The translations under genes and the position numbers were made by a program. From Fonticella tunisiensis (lineage in GTDB: Bacteria; Bacillota; Clostridia; Clostridiales; Caloramatoraceae), in assembly GCF_004364155.1 (NCBI RefSeq), contig NZ_SOAZ01000013.1, positions 1-64,000 on the forward strand: DNA of 64,000 nucleotides, in the 5' to 3' direction. Numbering within the stretch: the first letter of the stretch is position 1; every line of letters begins with the position of its first letter. Of the stretch, positions 1 through 9,531 are shown piece by piece. Below the pieces are notes generated by a model. It had not been told where the DNA came from, did not search any database, and worked only from the letters and a program-made list of their open reading frames with translations.

Positions 1-99
1 TCTTTCTTTGTTTAAAACTCACTGTCTAAATTCCTGTTTTTTTAAAGAAGGCTAATTTTTCAGCTAAAATTTTAATGAGTTTTGCAATTGCCTATATTT

Positions 100-1662
100 T
101 TAATTAATACTTTCAAATCCCAGAGCATTCATAAACCTATTAAAGGCTTTAATTCCCCTATCATCAGTTTTGAAAACTCCACAGGTTAATAAAACTTCAA
201 GAAATTTTCTTCCCACTTCTTCCTTTAGTACATTTTCCGCCCTATTTTCATCAAGCTTTGTGCCATACTTGCCTATCAGATATTCAATAAATGGAATATG
301 CTTATATAGTGCGTTCCCCTTATTGTACATTTCTCTAGAAAAGTAAACTTTTCCTTCGAGAATATTTTTAATTTCTTTAAGCTCTGTTTTAAGCCTTGCA
401 GGTAGAACAGCAAGTCCCATAACTTCAATAAGACCTATGTTTTCCTTCTTTATATGATGAAGCTCCCTATGGGGATGGAATATTCCCTCTGGATATTCAT
501 CCGTTGTCCTGTTATTTCTAAGTACAAGGTCTATTTCAAACTCACCCTTTTTATTTTTTCTTACAATGGGAGTGATGGTATTGTGGAGTATTTTCTCTCC
601 ATCCTTATCTGTATATGCCAGAATATCTACACTGACATCGCTATAGCTTCTCCATTTGTTAAGAATATCGGTTGATATTTCAATGAGTTTTTCCTTGTTA
701 TTTCCTGACAGCCTTATAACCGATAGAGGCCATTTAACAATGCCTACTGTAATTTCCTCATAATTTCTGTGCTTATAAAACCTTTGAATTGGTGCCCTCT
801 CCATAGAGAATACATGCCTTCCCCCCTGAAAATGCTCATGGGACAATATCGAACCTCCTACAATCGGAAGGTCAGCGTTTGATCCTATGAAATAATGTGG
901 GAACTTTTCAATAAAATCGAATAGCCTCACAAAGGTCTTTTCAGATATCTTCATGGGCACATGTTTTTCATAGAATAGTATGCAGTGTTCGTTGTAATAA
1001 ACATATGGAGAGTATTGAAAATACCACTGCTCACCTGCTATATTTACAGGAATTACCCTGTGATTCTGCCTTGCAGGGTGATTTATACGTCCTGCATATC
1101 CTACATTTTCAAGGCAGAGAAGGCACTTAGGATAATTTGATTGAGGCACGAGCTTTGCTGCTGCAATTTCTCCAGGGTCCTTTTCAGGTTTTGATAGATT
1201 GATTGTAATTTCCAGCTCTCCAAATTCCGTGATTGTATTCCACCTAATGTTTTTCGAAGTTCTATCCACCCTTATATAGTTTGAAGCAATGGACAGTTTG
1301 TAAAAATCATCGGTTGCCTTTTTAATCCCTTCCCTTTCTGCAGTGTACCAGAAGTTTTTTGCAACCTCAGATTGTCTCGGCATAAGAAGCCCCATGATTT
1401 TTGCATCAAGCAAATCCCTGTATGTAGTGGTATTTTCAGGAATTATGCCTGCTTCGTAGGCATAATCCAGTAAATTCGATAGTATTTCGTTTACATCCTT
1501 CGCTTCTTCCTCATCAATATCTCCGCTGTAGGGCTCCCTTATCTTAAACAAATCCATAAGGGAATTCCTCACGGGTATTTTGTCCATTTCTTCAATCAGA
1601 TTATTTCTGATTCCAAAGTGAAGAAGCCTTTCTATATCCTTTTCTACGCATTTTTGCCGCAC
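100..1662 (-). CDS. galT: UDP-glucose--hexose-1-phosphate uridylyltransferase (class II GalT)
   Basis: Leloir pathway enzyme that exchanges galactose-1-phosphate with UDP-glucose to give UDP-galactose and glucose-1-phosphate in the cytoplasm. The 520-residue length and the overall sequence match the long class II GalT of Firmicutes rather than the 350-residue enterobacterial class. Visible family signatures are the segment around 'CLLCLENVGYAGR' and 'GSILSHEHFQGGRH', with its clustered histidines. I chose the GTG at 1662. The GTG at 1671 lies inside the AAAGGAGGTG ribosome-binding site, while the one at 1662 sits eight bases after it. It lies 80 bases downstream of a LacI-type regulator on the same strand, so the two are probably cotranscribed. 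galK and galE are not in the window. Confidence 0.93.
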   Translation of the reverse strand: MRQKCVEKDIERLLHFGIRNNLIEEMDKIPVRNSLMDLFKIREPYSGDIDEEEAKDVNEILSNLLDYAYEAGIIPENTTTYRDLLDAKIMGLLMPRQSEVAKNFWYTAEREGIKKATDDFYKLSIASNYIRVDRTSKNIRWNTITEFGELEITINLSKPEKDPGEIAAAKLVPQSNYPKCLLCLENVGYAGRINHPARQNHRVIPVNIAGEQWYFQYSPYVYYNEHCILFYEKHVPMKISEKTFVRLFDFIEKFPHYFIGSNADLPIVGGSILSHEHFQGGRHVFSMERAPIQRFYKHRNYEEITVGIVKWPLSVIRLSGNNKEKLIEISTDILNKWRSYSDVSVDILAYTDKDGEKILHNTITPIVRKNKKGEFEIDLVLRNNRTTDEYPEGIFHPHRELHHIKKENIGLIEVMGLAVLPARLKTELKEIKNILEGKVYFSREMYNKGNALYKHIPFIEYLIGKYGTKLDENRAENVLKEEVGRKFLEVLLTCGVFKTDDRGIKAFNRFMNALGFESIN

Positions 1663-1742
1663 AGGGGGCACCTCCTTTAGAAAACCTTTTTTATCCTGTG
1701 TGTTTAAAGGAATGTAACTGCGCAGGGCTAGCTGAAATAATT

Positions 1743-2762
1743 TTATATTATGCAGTTTGAACTGCTTTCCCTTACAATAAGACTGGTGTTTAATATTATC
1801 TTCTTACCCATCTTAGCCCGGTTTTCTATTATGTCTATTAACTCCAGCGCAGCTATTTTTCCAATACTTTTAATATTAAGATCCACCGATGTAAGCCTTG
1901 GATGAGCTATATTTGCAATGAGTGTATTATCAAAACCAACAACGGAAATGTTTTCTGGTATTTTAATGCCAAGTTTGCTGCATGCCTTTAAAACACCAAC
2001 TGCCATCAAGTCGTTACATGCAAATATTGCCGTCGGCCGCTCTTCTTCAAAAAGCAGTTTTTCAATTTGCATCTGTGATTTTTCTACTACCTCTATACTG
2101 TTTCCCATTCCAACGTTTAAAACCTTCTCGTATTCTAATCCCTTGCTACGGATAAATTCCCTATATATTCCTTCCTTAATGTCATAGGACAAGCTTCTGT
2201 CGCCCCTTACAAAGGCTATCCTTTTATGTCCAAGCTCAAACAGATATTGGAGAACTTCCCTAGCTCCTGCCTCCTCATCGTAGCACACAAAACTACATCT
2301 ATGGCCATATGGTAAGCCGTTAATGATTAAAATGGGTATTTTTTTAGAAATTTCATCATAATATCCCTTCTTTAAATTTTCATGGGCAGGGTCTATCACT
2401 ATCAAACCATCAACCTGTCTGATCAACATCTCCTCAACCCTATTCCTTTCCTCCACTTCATCCCCTTTGGTATCACTCAGGGAAATGCTGTAACCCTTAT
2501 TTTTTGTATATTCCTCAATTGTTTCAACTATAGTTGGGAAGAAAAGATTTGTTATTCCTGGAACTATAACGCCTATCATTGATGTCTTTCTTGTTATGAG
2601 GCTTCTTGCAACGATATTTGGTTTATAGTTGAGCTTTTCAATGGCCCTTTCTATCTTCTCCCTTGTTTCTTTTTTTACAGGATAGTTGTTGTTAAGTACT
2701 CTTGACACTGTGGATATGGAAACTCCAGCCTCCCTTGCCACATCGCTAATATTCACAGCCAT
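1743..2762 (-). CDS. LacI/GalR-family transcriptional regulator
   Basis: DNA-binding repressor of 339 residues. Residues 3-50 form the LacI helix-turn-helix and hinge ('ISDVAREAGVSISTVSRVLN'), and residues 60-335 form a periplasmic-binding-protein-like sugar-sensing domain with the usual closing motif 'VVGFDNTLIANIAHPRLTSV'. It is first in a two-gene unit with galT, so a galactose-related effector is likely, but the ligand cannot be read from the sequence. A perfect 16-base palindrome lies 56 bases upstream and probably mediates autoregulation and control of galT. Confidence 0.9.
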   Translation of the reverse strand: MAVNISDVAREAGVSISTVSRVLNNNYPVKKETREKIERAIEKLNYKPNIVARSLITRKTSMIGVIVPGITNLFFPTIVETIEEYTKNKGYSISLSDTKGDEVEERNRVEEMLIRQVDGLIVIDPAHENLKKGYYDEISKKIPILIINGLPYGHRCSFVCYDEEAGAREVLQYLFELGHKRIAFVRGDRSLSYDIKEGIYREFIRSKGLEYEKVLNVGMGNSIEVVEKSQMQIEKLLFEEERPTAIFACNDLMAVGVLKACSKLGIKIPENISVVGFDNTLIANIAHPRLTSVDLNIKSIGKIAALELIDIIENRAKMGKKIILNTSLIVRESSSNCII

Positions 2763-2817
2763 ATCCGGGCTAACCTCCCTGGACTATTTCATATTTCAAA
2801 TATAAAAGACATGATCT

Positions 2818-2833
2818 TAGAAAACGTTTTCTA
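2818..2833. promoter_or_regulatory. Palindromic operator upstream of the GalR-like gene
   Basis: TAGAAAACGTTTTCTA is a perfect 16-base palindrome with the central CG typical of LacI/GalR operators. It sits just upstream of the LacI-family gene that precedes galT. Assignment to that regulator is inferred from position and symmetry. Confidence 0.6.
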
Positions 2834-2913
2834 TAATTTTATTATATTGCAATTTTTGCCATATGTCTATAAGTCATAAACAGATTTTTATAACTTACAA
2901 AATTCTCTCCAAA

Positions 2914-2949
2914 CAAAAAGCCACCTCACCCAACAACAGGACGAGGTGG
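2914..2949 (-). terminator. Rho-independent terminator of the COG3581 gene
   Basis: On the minus strand CCACCTC (2943-2949) pairs with GAGGTGG (2921-2927), followed by CTTTTTG. It lies just after the stop of the gene at 2968. Confidence 0.8.
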
Positions 2950-2967
2950 TTTACTGTTGCGTCCATT

Positions 2968-4053
2968 TTAGTTTTTTTCTCTTCTCCTTTCAAGTAAATC
3001 CACAAATGCTTCTATCCTTGTAACATATCCTGCTTCTCCTGTCATTTCATCAACCACAAGCGTCATTATTGGAAAGTCCTTATCCCGTGAAACAGATGAC
3101 AATATGGATTTTGAAACTATTTCAGGCATACATCCCATGGGAAAAATCTGAATAGCTCCATCAAGTCCCTCTTGCTTTGAAATAACAGCTTCACCAATAC
3201 ATTCCTTTGCATGCCCTCCAATGCCTATGGGCAGATATTCCATTGCAGCCTTATTTATATCCCTTGAATTTAACTTCAATGGAAATAATGCCAGATTTTT
3301 TATCCACCAGCTTGGAGTAAGCCTTCTTTTAGTTGAAACTCCATAGTCCATCAGCTTATCTTCTATATAAAGATTTGCAAAGGGCTCGATTACCGTGTAT
3401 ATTTCTCCTATAATGGCAATTTTAATGGGATTCTTTTCATGATTTATTTCAACTTTATCCAACTTATTGCTATATTCTTTTAAAACTTCAATCATATCTT
3501 TTGAGTTGTTGGTTTTAAGGGCATCCGCTTTGCATTTATTCAATATTCTTTTACATTCGCCTTTATTCATCTCGTATCCTGCTAGATATCGTGCCTTTGC
3601 TTCTATATCATCAATGAGCTTCATTACTTTTATTGCATCACCTAATGCTTTCACCTTCTGAAGTTTATTCTTACTGCTGCTGCCTGATATTTTACCTATC
3701 CTTCTTAACAGTTCACGGATTCCAATATCCGTTGGCACATCTAACACAATAAAGTCAACATTATATCCCAGCCTTCGTAAAATATTAATCTGAAGTTCAC
3801 AATACTCTCCAAATCTGCATGGACCACAGCTTCCTGTAATTAAAACGGTATCTGCTCCATGTTCTATGCTGTGAATGTAGTTGCCTATGTTTATTTTAAA
3901 TGGAAGGCATATTTCCTCCGGTGAATATAATGATCCAATTTCAATTGCATCTTTGTTGCTTAAAGGAGGTATTACATATTGAACCCCCAGACTATCAAAA
4001 AGAGCTTTAACTGCAATATAGACATTACCCATATGTGGAAAGGTAACAACCAT
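2968..4053 (-). CDS. COG3581 / CoA-dehydratase-activase-related protein
   Basis: Protein of 361 residues related to the C-terminal half of the 2-hydroxyacyl-CoA dehydratase activase (BadF/HgdC) superfamily. It has conserved cysteines in 'SPEEICLPFKINIGNYI' and 'GSCGPCRFGEYCELQ', which in related proteins are suspected to bind an iron-sulfur cluster. Clostridial genomes often carry it next to a COG3580 partner with the ATPase domain. No partner is adjacent here and the gene looks monocistronic between terminators. The upstream ATG at 4074 encodes the ribosome-binding site AAAGGAG itself, so I place the start at 4053. The physiological substrate is unknown. Confidence 0.75.
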   Translation of the reverse strand: MVVTFPHMGNVYIAVKALFDSLGVQYVIPPLSNKDAIEIGSLYSPEEICLPFKINIGNYIHSIEHGADTVLITGSCGPCRFGEYCELQINILRRLGYNVDFIVLDVPTDIGIRELLRRIGKISGSSSKNKLQKVKALGDAIKVMKLIDDIEAKARYLAGYEMNKGECKRILNKCKADALKTNNSKDMIEVLKEYSNKLDKVEINHEKNPIKIAIIGEIYTVIEPFANLYIEDKLMDYGVSTKRRLTPSWWIKNLALFPLKLNSRDINKAAMEYLPIGIGGHAKECIGEAVISKQEGLDGAIQIFPMGCMPEIVSKSILSSVSRDKDFPIMTLVVDEMTGEAGYVTRIEAFVDLLERRREKN

Positions 4054-4213
4054 CTTAACATCTCCTTTCAGCATATCCTCAAATACTTGTCAAAAAGCAT
4101 CAAAAAATGGATTGAACTTATAAAAAATAATCCTTTATGTATCCCTATTCTTCCCTATAATGCTGTCTCCATTTTTGTATTTTTGCCAACTAAAATGAAC
4201 AATATTCGTATTA

Positions 4214-4247
4214 AAGGCCAGACTATTATTTTAGCCTGGCCTTTTTT
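4214..4247 (-). terminator. Terminator of the tetrapyrrole operon
   Basis: An inverted repeat AGGCCAGNCT / AGNCTGGCCT lies directly after the hemL stop. It has T-rich flanks on both sides, TTTAAT on the minus strand and CTTTTTTC on the plus strand. Confidence 0.75.
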
Positions 4248-4259
4248 CTTCTAAAATAT

Positions 4260-5567
4260 TTACCTTTTAAATGCCACTTTTAATGCCACTTTTAATGCTT
4301 CCCTGCATGCCTTAAGCGTTTCTTCAATATCTTCGTCGCTATGTTCAGCTGACAGGAACCAAGCTTCAAACTGGGAAGGTGGAATAAGTATTCCTCTCTC
4401 AAGCATTTCCCTGAAGAACGCTGAATACTTTTCTGTGTCGCATTTCATAACATCGTTATAATTTTCAAAGGGGCCCTTACCAAGGAATAAACAGAACATT
4501 CCCTTGACTCTGCTTACATGGGCATCTATGTTTAATTCTTTTATTATATTATTTATTCCTTCTTCAAGCCTTTTGGCTTTGTTTTCAAGCTCAATATAAA
4601 TCTCCCTGTTGTCTTTTAAAATCTTCAAGTTTCTATATCCTATAGTCATTGCCAGTGGGTTGCCCGAAAGGGTTCCCGCCTGATATACCGGGCCAACTGG
4701 GGAAACAAGCTCCATTATCTCTCTTTTACCACCGTATGCCCCAACGGGGAGACCCCCACCTATTATCTTTCCAAGGCAGGTGATGTCAGGCTTTATATTA
4801 TAAACTTCCTGTGCCCCTCCGTAGGATAATCTGAATCCTGTTATAACTTCATCAAATATTAGTACTGAACCGTACTCATCGCATATGCTTCTTAATCCTT
4901 CAAGGAAGCCCTCCTTAGGTGCAACAACTCCCATGTTTCCGGCAACGGGCTCAACTATTATACATGCAATATCCTTTCCCTCCTTTTCAAAGACCCTTTT
5001 TACCGATTCTAAATCGTTATATGTACAGATGATTGTATGTCTTGTTGTATCTTCAGGAACTCCAGGGCTCGTAGGAACACCAAAGGTTATTGCCCCTGAA
5101 CCTGCCTTAACAAGGAGGGAATCGGAATGGCCGTGGTAGCAGCCTTCAAACTTTATTATCTTGCTTCTTCCAGTATAGGCCCTTGCAAGCCTTATGGCAC
5201 TCATGGTGGCCTCAGTTCCTGAATTTACCATTCTAACCATGTCAACGGATATTAAAGCCTCAGTAATCATTTTAGCAACTTCAACTTCAACGGGTGAAGG
5301 TACCCCATAGCTTGTACCCCTTGCAATAGCCTCCTCTATTCCTTCAAGGACATCTTTATTGCTATGTCCAAGTATAAGGGGGCCCCATGAGCATATATAA
5401 TCTATGTAGGAGTTGCCATCGACATCATATATTCTGCTTCCCTCTGCCCTTTCGATAAATATTGGATCGAGTCCAACGGACCTGAAGGCCCTTACAGGGC
5501 TGTTCACTCCTCCGGGTATATATTTTTTAGCTTCTTCAAATATCTCTCCTGATCTTTTGTGATTCAC
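4260..5567 (-). CDS. hemL: Glutamate-1-semialdehyde 2,1-aminomutase
   Basis: PLP enzyme that converts glutamate-1-semialdehyde to 5-aminolevulinate, the second step of the C5 pathway. The 435 residues carry the class III aminotransferase hallmarks: '[15 protein letters not shown]', 'YHGHSD', 'FDEVITGFR' and the PLP lysine in '[16 protein letters not shown]' near residue 265. The GTG start follows the hemB stop by a few bases and uses a ribosome-binding site inside the end of hemB. It is last in the seven-gene operon. The C-terminus carries a short internal repeat ([11 protein letters not shown]). Confidence 0.97.
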   Translation of the reverse strand: MNHKRSGEIFEEAKKYIPGGVNSPVRAFRSVGLDPIFIERAEGSRIYDVDGNSYIDYICSWGPLILGHSNKDVLEGIEEAIARGTSYGVPSPVEVEVAKMITEALISVDMVRMVNSGTEATMSAIRLARAYTGRSKIIKFEGCYHGHSDSLLVKAGSGAITFGVPTSPGVPEDTTRHTIICTYNDLESVKRVFEKEGKDIACIIVEPVAGNMGVVAPKEGFLEGLRSICDEYGSVLIFDEVITGFRLSYGGAQEVYNIKPDITCLGKIIGGGLPVGAYGGKREIMELVSPVGPVYQAGTLSGNPLAMTIGYRNLKILKDNREIYIELENKAKRLEEGINNIIKELNIDAHVSRVKGMFCLFLGKGPFENYNDVMKCDTEKYSAFFREMLERGILIPPSQFEAWFLSAEHSDEDIEETLKACREALKVALKVAFKR

Positions 5568-6545
5568 TTACCGCCCCTCCTTAAGCATTCTCGCTATGTC
5601 CTTTGCAAAGTAGGTTATTATGATATCTGCTCCTGCCCTTTTAATTGATGTTGTGGTTTCCAGTATTATATCCTCTTTAAATAGCCCGTTCTGTAGTGCA
5701 AGCTTGAGCATTGAATATTCACCGCTTACACTGTAGGCTGCTATGGGCACATTGAAGCTATCCTTAAACCTTCTTATAACATCAAGGTAGGCAAGGGCAG
5801 GCTTTACCATAAGTATATCTGCCCCCTCCTTAATATCAAGCTCCGCCTCAATAAGCGCCTCCCTGCTGTTTGCAGGGTCCATCTGGTAAGCCTTTCTATC
5901 TCCAAAGGAAGGTGCCGAATGGGCAGCCTCCCTGAAGGGCCCATAGTATGCCGATACATATTTTGCTGAATATGACATTATGGGTGTGTTCACATATCCT
6001 GCTTCATCGAGAGTTCTTCTAATATAGCCTATTCTTCCATCCATCATATCGGAGGGTGCAACCATGTCAGCCCCTGCCTCAACATGGCTTATGGCAATTT
6101 TCCCTAAATACTTAAGGGTCTCATCGTTGTCAACATATCCGTTTTCACAGAGTATCCCGCAATGCCCATGCTCCGTATACTGACACATGCATATGTCGGT
6201 TATTATATATATATCATCAAACACTTCCTTTATCCTTTTAATTGCTCTCTGTACGACTCCATTGCTGCTGTAGGCCTCTGAACCAAATGCATCTTTGTTT
6301 TCAGGAATACCAAAGAGCATAACGTATTTTATACCCAGATCATGCAGCTCCCCTATCTCTTCATTTACCCTGTCAACGGAATAGTGATAGTTCCCCGGAA
6401 GGGATTTAATCTCCTTCTTAACATTTGTGCCTTCTACTACAAATAGAGGATATATGAGGTTTTCTACATCCAATCTTGTTTCTTTCACAAGATTTCTTAT
6501 AAGCTCTCCATTTCTTAAACGCCTCGGTCTCCTAATTAAATCCAT
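5568..6545 (-). CDS. hemB: Porphobilinogen synthase (delta-aminolevulinic acid dehydratase)
   Basis: Condenses two 5-aminolevulinate molecules to porphobilinogen. The protein has 325 residues with both active-site lysines visible, in '[16 protein letters not shown]' and the Schiff-base lysine in '[12 protein letters not shown]'. The cysteine-rich loop '[16 protein letters not shown]' marks the zinc-dependent type. It lies two bases from the upstream cobA-hemD stop and abuts hemL, so translation is probably coupled. Confidence 0.97.
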   Translation of the reverse strand: MDLIRRPRRLRNGELIRNLVKETRLDVENLIYPLFVVEGTNVKKEIKSLPGNYHYSVDRVNEEIGELHDLGIKYVMLFGIPENKDAFGSEAYSSNGVVQRAIKRIKEVFDDIYIITDICMCQYTEHGHCGILCENGYVDNDETLKYLGKIAISHVEAGADMVAPSDMMDGRIGYIRRTLDEAGYVNTPIMSYSAKYVSAYYGPFREAAHSAPSFGDRKAYQMDPANSREALIEAELDIKEGADILMVKPALAYLDVIRRFKDSFNVPIAAYSVSGEYSMLKLALQNGLFKEDIILETTTSIKRAGADIIITYFAKDIARMLKEGR

Positions 6546-6547
6546 TT

Positions 6548-8056
6548 TTATCCCTCCTGTACATCTTCAATGATGCATTGAACAATACCGTCTATTGTGT
6601 GCTCCCTTGCTTCTCTGTATACATTTAAGCTGTGTTTTCTTATGGCTTCTGAAGTAATTGGCCCTATGGATATAATTTTTATATTTCTTAAAGTCCCTAT
6701 ATTTTGGGCTCCAGCCATTGAAATAAAGTTTTCAACGGTAGAGGAGCTTGTAAAGGTTATATAATCGATGTTTCCATCATTTATAAGATCTAAAAGCCTA
6801 TCCTTTTCACTTTCATCCTTTAGAGTCTCATAGGTTTTAACCTCTGTAACGCTGCAGATTTTTGAAAGCTCATCCACGAGAAAACTTCTAGCTCCCTTAG
6901 ATCTTGGTATAAGTATCCTGTCTCTTTTATTTATGATATCCTTTAACTCCTCAAAGATACCCTCTCCAACGAATTTTTTGGGAACTATATCGGCCTTTAT
7001 TCCATATCTGTTTAATTCCTTTGCAGTTCCTTTTCCGACAGCTACAATCCTGGAGTTATGTAATATCCTTGAATCATAACCCATATCAAAGAGCTTTTCA
7101 AAGAATATATTTACTCCGTTTGCGGATGTGAATATTATGTAACTATATTCCTTAATATGATTAATTGCATCCTCCAGCATATCGTTAGGTTCTATCTTTC
7201 TAATTTCTATTGTGGGAATTTCAATGGCGTTTCCTCCGAATTCTTCTATTTTTTCAACAAGTGTGCTGCTCTGGACCCTTGATCTTGTAACAACTATGTT
7301 TTTTCCAAAAAGTAGCTTTTTCTCAAAATAATTAAGTTTGTCGCGAAGATTCACAACATCCCCAACAACTATTATAGCAGGTGACTCAATGCCTTCTCTG
7401 TGAACTTTGTCATATATATCCTCCAAAGTTCCTGTTACAACCCTCTGGCTTTTCCACGTGGCCCTGTTAATAACAGCCGCAGGTGTGCTGCCTTGCTTTC
7501 CGTGTTTTATAAGGTTTTGGACTATGCTCTTTAGCCTTGAGAGGCCCATCAAAAATATTAGGGTTCCCCTTAAATTAGCTACAGTCTTCCAGTCAATCTC
7601 TTCATCATCGTCTTTTAAATGGCCTGTTATAACGTGAAAGGATGAAGCATAATCCCTGTGAGTAACGGGAATACCTGCATAGCAGAGACCTCCTATTGCA
7701 GATGTTATACCTGGAATTACTTCAAAATCAATTTCCTCCTTGTATAAAAACTCCCCTTCTTCTCCACCTCTGCCAAAAACGTATGGATCTCCCCCCTTTA
7801 GCCTTGTAACTATTTTACCTTCCTTTGCCTTATTCACAAGAAGCCTGTTTATATCCTTCTGGGGCATCGTATGATTTGAGCTTGCCTTACCCACATATAT
7901 AAATTCGCAGCCCTTTTTAGCTTCCTTTAAAAGTCTATCGTTTGCAAGCCTGTCATATACTATAACATCAGCTTTTCTTATGGCTTCAAGGCCCTTAAGG
8001 GTTATAAGCTTGTAATCCCCTGGGCCCGCACCAACCAGGTATACTTTACCCTTCAA
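6548..8056 (-). CDS. cobA-hemD: Uroporphyrinogen-III C-methyltransferase / uroporphyrinogen-III synthase fusion
   Basis: Bifunctional protein of 502 residues. Residues 1-240 are the SAM-dependent methyltransferase CobA/SUMT ('[18 protein letters not shown]', '[15 protein letters not shown]', 'VIPGITSA'), which makes precorrin-2. Residues 250-500 are HemD ('[23 protein letters not shown]', '[12 protein letters not shown]'), which cyclises hydroxymethylbilane to uroporphyrinogen III. The fusion sends uroporphyrinogen III directly toward corrinoid and siroheme synthesis. It overlaps hemC by 11 bases. Confidence 0.96.
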   Translation of the reverse strand: MKGKVYLVGAGPGDYKLITLKGLEAIRKADVIVYDRLANDRLLKEAKKGCEFIYVGKASSNHTMPQKDINRLLVNKAKEGKIVTRLKGGDPYVFGRGGEEGEFLYKEEIDFEVIPGITSAIGGLCYAGIPVTHRDYASSFHVITGHLKDDDEEIDWKTVANLRGTLIFLMGLSRLKSIVQNLIKHGKQGSTPAAVINRATWKSQRVVTGTLEDIYDKVHREGIESPAIIVVGDVVNLRDKLNYFEKKLLFGKNIVVTRSRVQSSTLVEKIEEFGGNAIEIPTIEIRKIEPNDMLEDAINHIKEYSYIIFTSANGVNIFFEKLFDMGYDSRILHNSRIVAVGKGTAKELNRYGIKADIVPKKFVGEGIFEELKDIINKRDRILIPRSKGARSFLVDELSKICSVTEVKTYETLKDESEKDRLLDLINDGNIDYITFTSSSTVENFISMAGAQNIGTLRNIKIISIGPITSEAIRKHSLNVYREAREHTIDGIVQCIIEDVQEG

Positions 8057-8951
8057 GTTTCTTCATCTCCTTAAGCAGTTCCTCTGCAAGTCTTTTTCCA
8101 AGTAATTCTTCTTCTCCAACTTTTCCTGCCGCAGTTTTTCTAATAAGCCTTTCTCCATTTTCACTTCCAAGTAAACCATAAAGAATTATATCGTCCCCGT
8201 TAACATCACAGAGTGCCCCTACAGGTATATGGCAGCTGCCATTTAAGCTGTTTAAAAGTGCTCTTTCAGCCCTTACCTGTATTTCCGTCTCCCTGTGGGC
8301 AATCTTTGATATCATGTCCTCTATTTTTTTATCGTTTTCTCTTATCTCGATGGCTAGAGCTCCCTGAGCAGGGGCTGGAAGAAATTCATCCTTTTCTAAA
8401 TAACTCGTTATTCTGTCTTCTAATCCAAGCCTTTTTAGTCCTGCCGCTGAAAGTACAATGCCATGGAGATTCATTTCTTCTATCTTTCCAATTCTGGTGT
8501 CTATATTTCCCCTTATTGGAACAATATCAAGATCGGGCCTTATTTTTAGAAGTTGATATTTTCTTCTCTTGCTTCCTGTACCTATTCTCCCTCCACGCGG
8601 TAGATCGCTTAAGCTTTTAAAATCATCCCTGAGTATAAGCACATCCCTGTAGTCCTCCCTTTCCGGCACTGCAGCAAGCTTTAAACCCTTTGGAATGTTC
8701 GATGGCATATCCTTCATACTGTGTACTGCAATGTCTATCTCACCGTTTAAAAGTTCGGTTTCAATTTCCTTTACGAAAATCCCCTTATCCCCTATCTTAT
8801 CCAGGGCCACATCCGTAATTTTATCCCCCTTTGTTTTTATGATTCTTATTTCAAATTCAACCTCAGGATTTTCATTTCTCAATTTTTCTATAACCCATTG
8901 GGTTTGGGTTAAAGCCAGTTTACTCCCCCTTGATCCAACTGCAATTTTCAT
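8046..8951 (-). CDS. hemC: Hydroxymethylbilane synthase (porphobilinogen deaminase)
   Basis: Polymerises four porphobilinogens into hydroxymethylbilane. The 301 residues include the dipyrromethane-cofactor cysteine at residue 240 in 'NGSCHIPVGAL' and the catalytic 'AVHSMKDMPS' aspartate region. The start overlaps the end of the upstream precorrin-2 dehydrogenase gene by 32 bases, an unusually long overlap that suggests coupled translation. Confidence 0.97.
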   Translation of the reverse strand: MKIAVGSRGSKLALTQTQWVIEKLRNENPEVEFEIRIIKTKGDKITDVALDKIGDKGIFVKEIETELLNGEIDIAVHSMKDMPSNIPKGLKLAAVPEREDYRDVLILRDDFKSLSDLPRGGRIGTGSKRRKYQLLKIRPDLDIVPIRGNIDTRIGKIEEMNLHGIVLSAAGLKRLGLEDRITSYLEKDEFLPAPAQGALAIEIRENDKKIEDMISKIAHRETEIQVRAERALLNSLNGSCHIPVGALCDVNGDDIILYGLLGSENGERLIRKTAAGKVGEEELLGKRLAEELLKEMKKLEG

Positions 8952-9531
8952 ACTCAGCCCTCCTTTTTATTAGCTCATCCGGGCTTAAATATATAAGCTC
9001 CTTAAGTATTTTGCTTCTCAACTTATTATCAGGGCATCTTTTTAAAAGTATGTCCCTGATATCTCCCAATACTTCAATGTACTTTGCATATTCATCCCCA
9101 TACTGCTTCTCAATTTCTCTCTTTATTTTAGCTGCCAGGGAGGGGCTTTTCCCGGATGTAGACACCGAAATGACAAGATCACCTCTTTTAAAACTTGAAG
9201 GTACAATAAAATCCGAAGCATCAGGATTGTCAGCCAGGTTTACAAGTATTTTATTATCTCTACAGTACTGAGCTATCTTCCCGTTTACCTCTTTAGATGA
9301 TGTCGCTGCAATAACCAGAAATGAATCCTTTATAAGTTCGTCTCTATAGGGTTCATTTATCAACTCAAGCTTATCGCTTAATTCATTAAATTTATCTAAA
9401 AAAAAAGTGCTTATAACCCTTATGTCCGGGCAGTATTCCAGGAGAGTCAGCGCCTTTCTGTAGGCAACCTCTCCTCCTCCAACTATTGAAATCCTTTTAT
9501 TTTTCAAATTAAGCATGGCAGGATAGAACAA
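8920..9531 (-). CDS. Precorrin-2 dehydrogenase / sirohydrochlorin ferrochelatase-like (SirC/Met8 type)
   Basis: NAD-dependent oxidation of precorrin-2 to sirohydrochlorin. The N-terminal Rossmann fold 'ISIVGGGEVAYRKALTLLEY' and 'SVSTSGKSPSLAAKIKREIE' match the CysG N-terminal domain as a stand-alone protein of 203 residues. It has a TTG start immediately after the hemA stop; an internal ATG at 9516 is an alternative. Between cobA-hemD and cbiK in the same operon, it supplies the substrate for metal insertion. Confidence 0.93.
   Translation of the reverse strand: MFYPAMLNLKNKRISIVGGGEVAYRKALTLLEYCPDIRVISTFFLDKFNELSDKLELINEPYRDELIKDSFLVIAATSSKEVNGKIAQYCRDNKILVNLADNPDASDFIVPSSFKRGDLVISVSTSGKSPSLAAKIKREIEKQYGDEYAKYIEVLGDIRDILLKRCPDNKLRSKILKELIYLSPDELIKRRAEYENCSWIKGE

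Noticed and set aside
8213-8620. 135-residue plus-strand open frame
   Set aside because: Antisense shadow of hemC without a ribosome-binding site.
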